From: Qipengyuania mesophila
Lineage (GTDB): Bacteria; Pseudomonadota; Alphaproteobacteria; Sphingomonadales; Sphingomonadaceae
Reading direction: 5' to 3'
Assembly: GCF_019711655.1 (NCBI RefSeq)
Contig: NZ_JAIGNU010000002.1
Location: forward strand, 62,001 to 126,000
DNA length: 64,000 nucleotides
Shown: positions 61,205-64,000 of the stretch, piece after piece
Layout of the letters: every line of letters starts with the position of its first letter
Numbering within the stretch: position 1 is the first letter of the stretch
Notes under the pieces: generated by a model
The model's database searches: none
What the model saw: only the letters and a program-made list of their open reading frames with translations
Told to the model about the DNA's origin: nothing
Program-made: the position numbers and the translations under genes

Positions 61205-62020
61205 ATGAGTTTCGAAGGCAAGACCGCCTGGATTACCGGCGCATCGAGCGGAATCGGCGCGGCGCTGGCCCGCGAATGGGCGAGCCGCGGTGCGCGCATC
61301 ATCCTGTCGGGCCGCGACGAGGAACGCCTCGCCCAGGTGGCCGCAGACATCTCGACCGAGACGCTGGTGCTCCCCTTCGACGTGCGCGACGAGGCGGCGA
61401 TGCGCGCGGCGACCGACAAGGCGATCGGCTGGCACCGCGGTGTCGACATCTTCGTCGCCAATGCCGGCGTTTCGCAACGCAGCGCGGCGCTCGAGACCGA
61501 GATGAACGTCTATCGCGAGATCATCGACATCGACCTGACCGCGCAGATCGCCGCGACTCAGGCGCTGCTGCCGCATCTGGTCGAGCGCGGGAGCGGGCAC
61601 CTGCTGTTCATCAGCTCGATCGCGGGCAAGGTCGGCGTGCCCATGCGCACCGCCTATTGCGCCGCCAAGTTCGGACTGATCGGCTATGCCGACGCGCTCC
61701 GCGCCGAGCTCTCGCAGCAGGGCGTATCGGTCCATGTCGTGTGCCCCGGCTCGGTTGCGACCGATGTCAGCCGCAACGCGCTGACCGCCGACGGCAGCAA
61801 GCGCGGGCGCAGCGACAAGGTGATCGACAACGGCATCGCCCCTGCCGAGGCGGCGCAGCGGATCATCGACGCGGTGGCTGCAGGCCAGCGCGAGATCGTC
61901 GTCGCCGAGGGCATGGAGCAGGCGATGGGCGAAATGCGGCGCACGCCCGACCAGCTGCTCGACCAGGTCGCGGGCATGGTTGCGGCGGGCTATATGGAAA
62001 AGATGAAAGCGGAGGCCTGA
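61205..62020 (+). CDS. SDR family NAD(P)-dependent oxidoreductase
   Basis: 271 aa classical SDR: TGASSGIG (11-18), NAGVS near 86-90, Ser138, and Y151-x3-K155 (TAYCAAKFG). DHRS7-like sequences share LLFISSIAGKVGVPMRTAYCAAKFGLIGYADALRAELSQQGVSVHVVCPGSVATD. The oxidised or reduced substrate is unknown. Two bp before the hydrolase gene and likely co-transcribed. Confidence 0.9.
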   Translation: MSFEGKTAWITGASSGIGAALAREWASRGARIILSGRDEERLAQVAADISTETLVLPFDVRDEAAMRAATDKAIGWHRGVDIFVANAGVSQRSAALETEMNVYREIIDIDLTAQIAATQALLPHLVERGSGHLLFISSIAGKVGVPMRTAYCAAKFGLIGYADALRAELSQQGVSVHVVCPGSVATDVSRNALTADGSKRGRSDKVIDNGIAPAEAAQRIIDAVAAGQREIVVAEGMEQAMGEMRRTPDQLLDQVAGMVAAGYMEKMKAEA

Positions 62021-62022
62021 GC

Positions 62023-62928
62023 ATGACGCTCGAGCAGAAGCGCGTCGAGCTTGCCAACGGCATCCACCTCGACGTGGTCGACGAGGGGCCGCGCGACGCG
62101 CCGGTGCTGATCTTCCTCCACGGCTTTCCCGAAAGCCACCGCACCTGGCGCCACCAGATCGCGCATTTCTCCGGTCGCTACCGCTGCATCGCGCCCGACC
62201 AGCGCGGCTATCGCGGATCGTCCAAGCCGCGGGAGGTCGAGGCCTATACGCCCGACAAGATGGTCGGCGACGTCTTCCTCCTCGCCGATGCACTCGGCGT
62301 CGACAGCTTCACCATCGTCGGCCACGACTGGGGTGGCGCGATCGCCTGGGGCGTGGCCTATGGCGGGATGGCGAACAGCCGCGTGACGCGCGCGATCATC
62401 GCCAATGCGCCGCATCCGGTGCTGTTTCCCAAGCTGCTTTACACCAATCGCCAGCAGCGCGAGGCGAGCCAGTATTTCCGCGAGTTCCGCGATCCGGCCC
62501 ATGATCCGATGATCCGCGAACACGGTCTCGCGCCGGTGCTGATGAAGGCGTTCGAGGGGCGCGAGGTGACGACCAGCATGGAGCCCGAGGAACAGGCACG
62601 CCTGCTGGAGGACTGGGCCGATCCCGCGGCCGCGTTCGGCATGCTCAACTATTACCGCGCCAGCCCGATGGCGGTGCTGCCGCTCGATGCGCCTTACGAG
62701 CTACCGGCGGACTATACGCCCTTCCCGCTACCCAGGCTGACCATCCCGACGCTGGTGATCTGGGCGATGGAGGACGAGGCGCTGCCCCCGACCAATCTCG
62801 ACGGGCTCGACGAAGTCATCGAGAACCCCGAGATTGTGAAGGTGCCCGGCTGCGGACATTTCGTCCAGTGGGAGGCACCCGACGCGTTCAACGCCGCGGC
62901 CGACACCTTCCTCTCTCGAACGGCCTGA
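62023..62928 (+). CDS. Alpha/beta hydrolase, Asp-nucleophile type (epoxide hydrolase-like)
   Basis: 301 aa. HGFPESHRTWRHQI, nucleophile Asp102 in IVGHDWGGAIAWG, and His in VPGCGHFVQWEAPDA. The Asp nucleophile and PESHRTW cap match epoxide hydrolase/haloacetate dehalogenase relatives; a second protein of this class lies at 35300-36259. Substrate unknown. Closely linked to the SDR gene. Confidence 0.87.
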   Translation: MTLEQKRVELANGIHLDVVDEGPRDAPVLIFLHGFPESHRTWRHQIAHFSGRYRCIAPDQRGYRGSSKPREVEAYTPDKMVGDVFLLADALGVDSFTIVGHDWGGAIAWGVAYGGMANSRVTRAIIANAPHPVLFPKLLYTNRQQREASQYFREFRDPAHDPMIREHGLAPVLMKAFEGREVTTSMEPEEQARLLEDWADPAAAFGMLNYYRASPMAVLPLDAPYELPADYTPFPLPRLTIPTLVIWAMEDEALPPTNLDGLDEVIENPEIVKVPGCGHFVQWEAPDAFNAAADTFLSRTA

Positions 62929-64000
62929 TCAGCCCTTCCAATCGATCCAACTGCCGTGCGGATGCGCGGTGGCGAGCTTGCGCCGCATGTCTCCGTGCGG
63001 CCAGTAACTCACCGTCAGCTCGTGCCGGTGGGTGTCGCGGTTGGCCTCGAGGCTGACCCAGGCGAGCGGCGTCTCTTCGCGCGCCCTGTGCCCCGCCTCT
63101 TCCATCAGTTCGACGATCTGGTCGCGCTCCTCGCGCGGGACATATTGCCACACCACCGAGTGCATCAGCACCCGTGTCGTGCCTTCCTGCTGCGGCCGCT
63201 CGAGGCGATCGCGCAGGAAATCGACCGCGCGCATGCGGGCGATCTCGGGCGGGAAGACGTTCGCCGCCTCGATCGCCGCCTCGAGCCGGGCAAAGCGTTC
63301 AGTGAATTCGGGCCAGATATAGGCCTTCAGGCGCAGGGCCTGCATCTCATCTGTCAGATCGACAGGGGCGACATCGCACCCCTCGGCCCCGACGATGTCG
63401 TAGCCTTCCGTCGGCGGCGGGGGCCCACGCCACTCGGGTTTCAGCTGCATGCGCGCATTCTTCGGCCCGATCATGACCCCGCCGAGATCGTAGCGAAAGC
63501 GGCGCATCATCAGGTTGATCCCCGCGCTCGAGCCGATTTCGAGCAGGTCGAAATGCCCGGGCAGCCCGTGATCCACCAACCACAGGAAAGCCGCGGCAAA
63601 GCCCGCCGAGCGCCCAGCCTCATTGGTCTGCGGCGGGCCATCGAGCCACGGCATAAGGAACGGTTCGTGCCGCTCGATCGCATCGGCGATCAGGTCGGTC
63701 GCATTGGTCGGGCCCAGCCCTTCGTAGATCGGTGCCAGGCTGGGTTCGTCTCCGCGCAGATGGAGCGCGTGCAACCCGCCAGCGACGCGCAACGGCAGGG
63801 CATCGGCGAGCGCAGGGCCCGCCCAGCGACGCACCCGTCGCATCACCGCACCCCCGCGTTCGCTGTCGAGCAGTTCGCATAGCGCCTGACACACCAGCGC
63901 CGTGATCGGTGCGCCGTTGTCGCGACAATAGGCGACCTGGTTCTCGAAGGCCCGAAACACCGCCTCGGATCCGGTGGCCCCCGGTTCGATCACCACATAT
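62929..64000 (-). CDS. DUF2332 family protein (5' end at or beyond window edge)
   Basis: At least 355 aa; the frame is open to the right edge, with GTG at 63996 and 63993 as possible starts, so the true start may lie outside. Conserved DUF2332 blocks: FENQVAYCRDNGAPITALVCQALCELLD near the N-terminus, GHFDLLEIGSSAGINLMMRRFRYDLG, WPEFTERFARLEAAIEAA, and VLMHSVVWQYVPREER. The LEIGSSAGIN stretch resembles a methyltransferase motif I, but function is unestablished. Its stop abuts the hydrolase stop. Confidence 0.88.
   Translation of the reverse strand, partial: YVVIEPGATGSEAVFRAFENQVAYCRDNGAPITALVCQALCELLDSERGGAVMRRVRRWAGPALADALPLRVAGGLHALHLRGDEPSLAPIYEGLGPTNATDLIADAIERHEPFLMPWLDGPPQTNEAGRSAGFAAAFLWLVDHGLPGHFDLLEIGSSAGINLMMRRFRYDLGGVMIGPKNARMQLKPEWRGPPPPTEGYDIVGAEGCDVAPVDLTDEMQALRLKAYIWPEFTERFARLEAAIEAANVFPPEIARMRAVDFLRDRLERPQQEGTTRVLMHSVVWQYVPREERDQIVELMEEAGHRAREETPLAWVSLEANRDTHRHELTVSYWPHGDMRRKLATAHPHGSWIDWKG

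Overview
The window reads as chromosomal DNA of a GC-rich alphaproteobacterium, most probably order Sphingomonadales (Erythrobacteraceae-like). The evidence is protein character and gene order: an aa3 oxidase locus of the ctaC-ctaD-ctaB-ctaG-ctaE-SURF1 type, an alphaproteobacterial glutamate-cysteine ligase, BamB with a TPR partner, pyrE-pdxJ-acpS-lepB, and a GTTC-N7-GTTC box of alphaproteobacterial LexA type. Genes are tightly packed. No gap exceeds 300 bp, and I see no rRNA, tRNA, IS element, prophage or CRISPR array.

Layout. 1-9.8 kb: C-terminal part of a DinG-like helicase, SixA phosphatase, an AT-richer DUF4279 gene, soxR divergent from a VOC gene with a SoxR-box promoter, ArsR, the ubiA-yedK-trmL operon, rsmE, gshA, a di-heme peroxidase lipoprotein and a small monooxygenase. 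9.8-19.9 kb: an ICMT-like membrane methyltransferase, bamB, a TPR membrane protein, a glycosyltransferase, a hydrolase, SelO, an astD-like dehydrogenase and two envelope proteins. 20-28.6 kb: RarD, pyrC, ygfZ, a TetR/di-iron protein pair with a clear operator-promoter, GNAT, rplU-rpmA, and folB-(99 aa)-moaD-moaE. 28.6-39.1 kb: an rRNA-type methyltransferase, thrC, a divergent ArsR/SRPBCC pair, then the cytochrome c oxidase locus (SURF1, DUF983, ctaE, ctaG, a 39-aa membrane protein, ctaB, an epoxide-hydrolase-like gene, ctaD, ctaC). 39.3-45.2 kb: pyrE-pdxJ-membrane protein-acpS-lepB-AI-2E transporter-DUF3089-ruvX-53-aa protein.

45.2-47.25 kb holds the least explained unit: a minus-strand operon of a 50-aa acidic/hydrophobic peptide with a strong Shine-Dalgarno, followed by two uncharacterised proteins with cupin-like and helical-repeat features. 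It resembles a peptide-plus-modifying-enzymes (RiPP-like) cassette. 47.4-52.4 kb: two PaaI thioesterases, a class A penicillin-binding protein, a cobS-type AAA+ ATPase without partners, and an MpaB-type oxygenase.

52.5-59.4 kb is a long plus-strand run of detoxification-type genes: TetR, VOC, GST, DUF1428 and a two-domain VOC, then a promoter carrying a LexA-type box, then GST, PhnB-like VOC, a RibD-C reductase, GST, SRPBCC, GFA and a membrane protein. 59.4-64 kb: a protein with a C-terminal J domain, BolA, pirin, SDR, an Asp-nucleophile alpha/beta hydrolase and a DUF2332 protein cut at or near its start by the window edge.

Biologically, the window combines housekeeping (respiration, pyrimidines, pyridoxal phosphate, molybdopterin, folate, ribosome, envelope) with several small sensor/effector stress modules: SoxR-VOC, ArsR-SRPBCC, TetR-di-iron, and TetR/LexA-type control of GST and VOC genes. 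These modules sit between otherwise conserved blocks.
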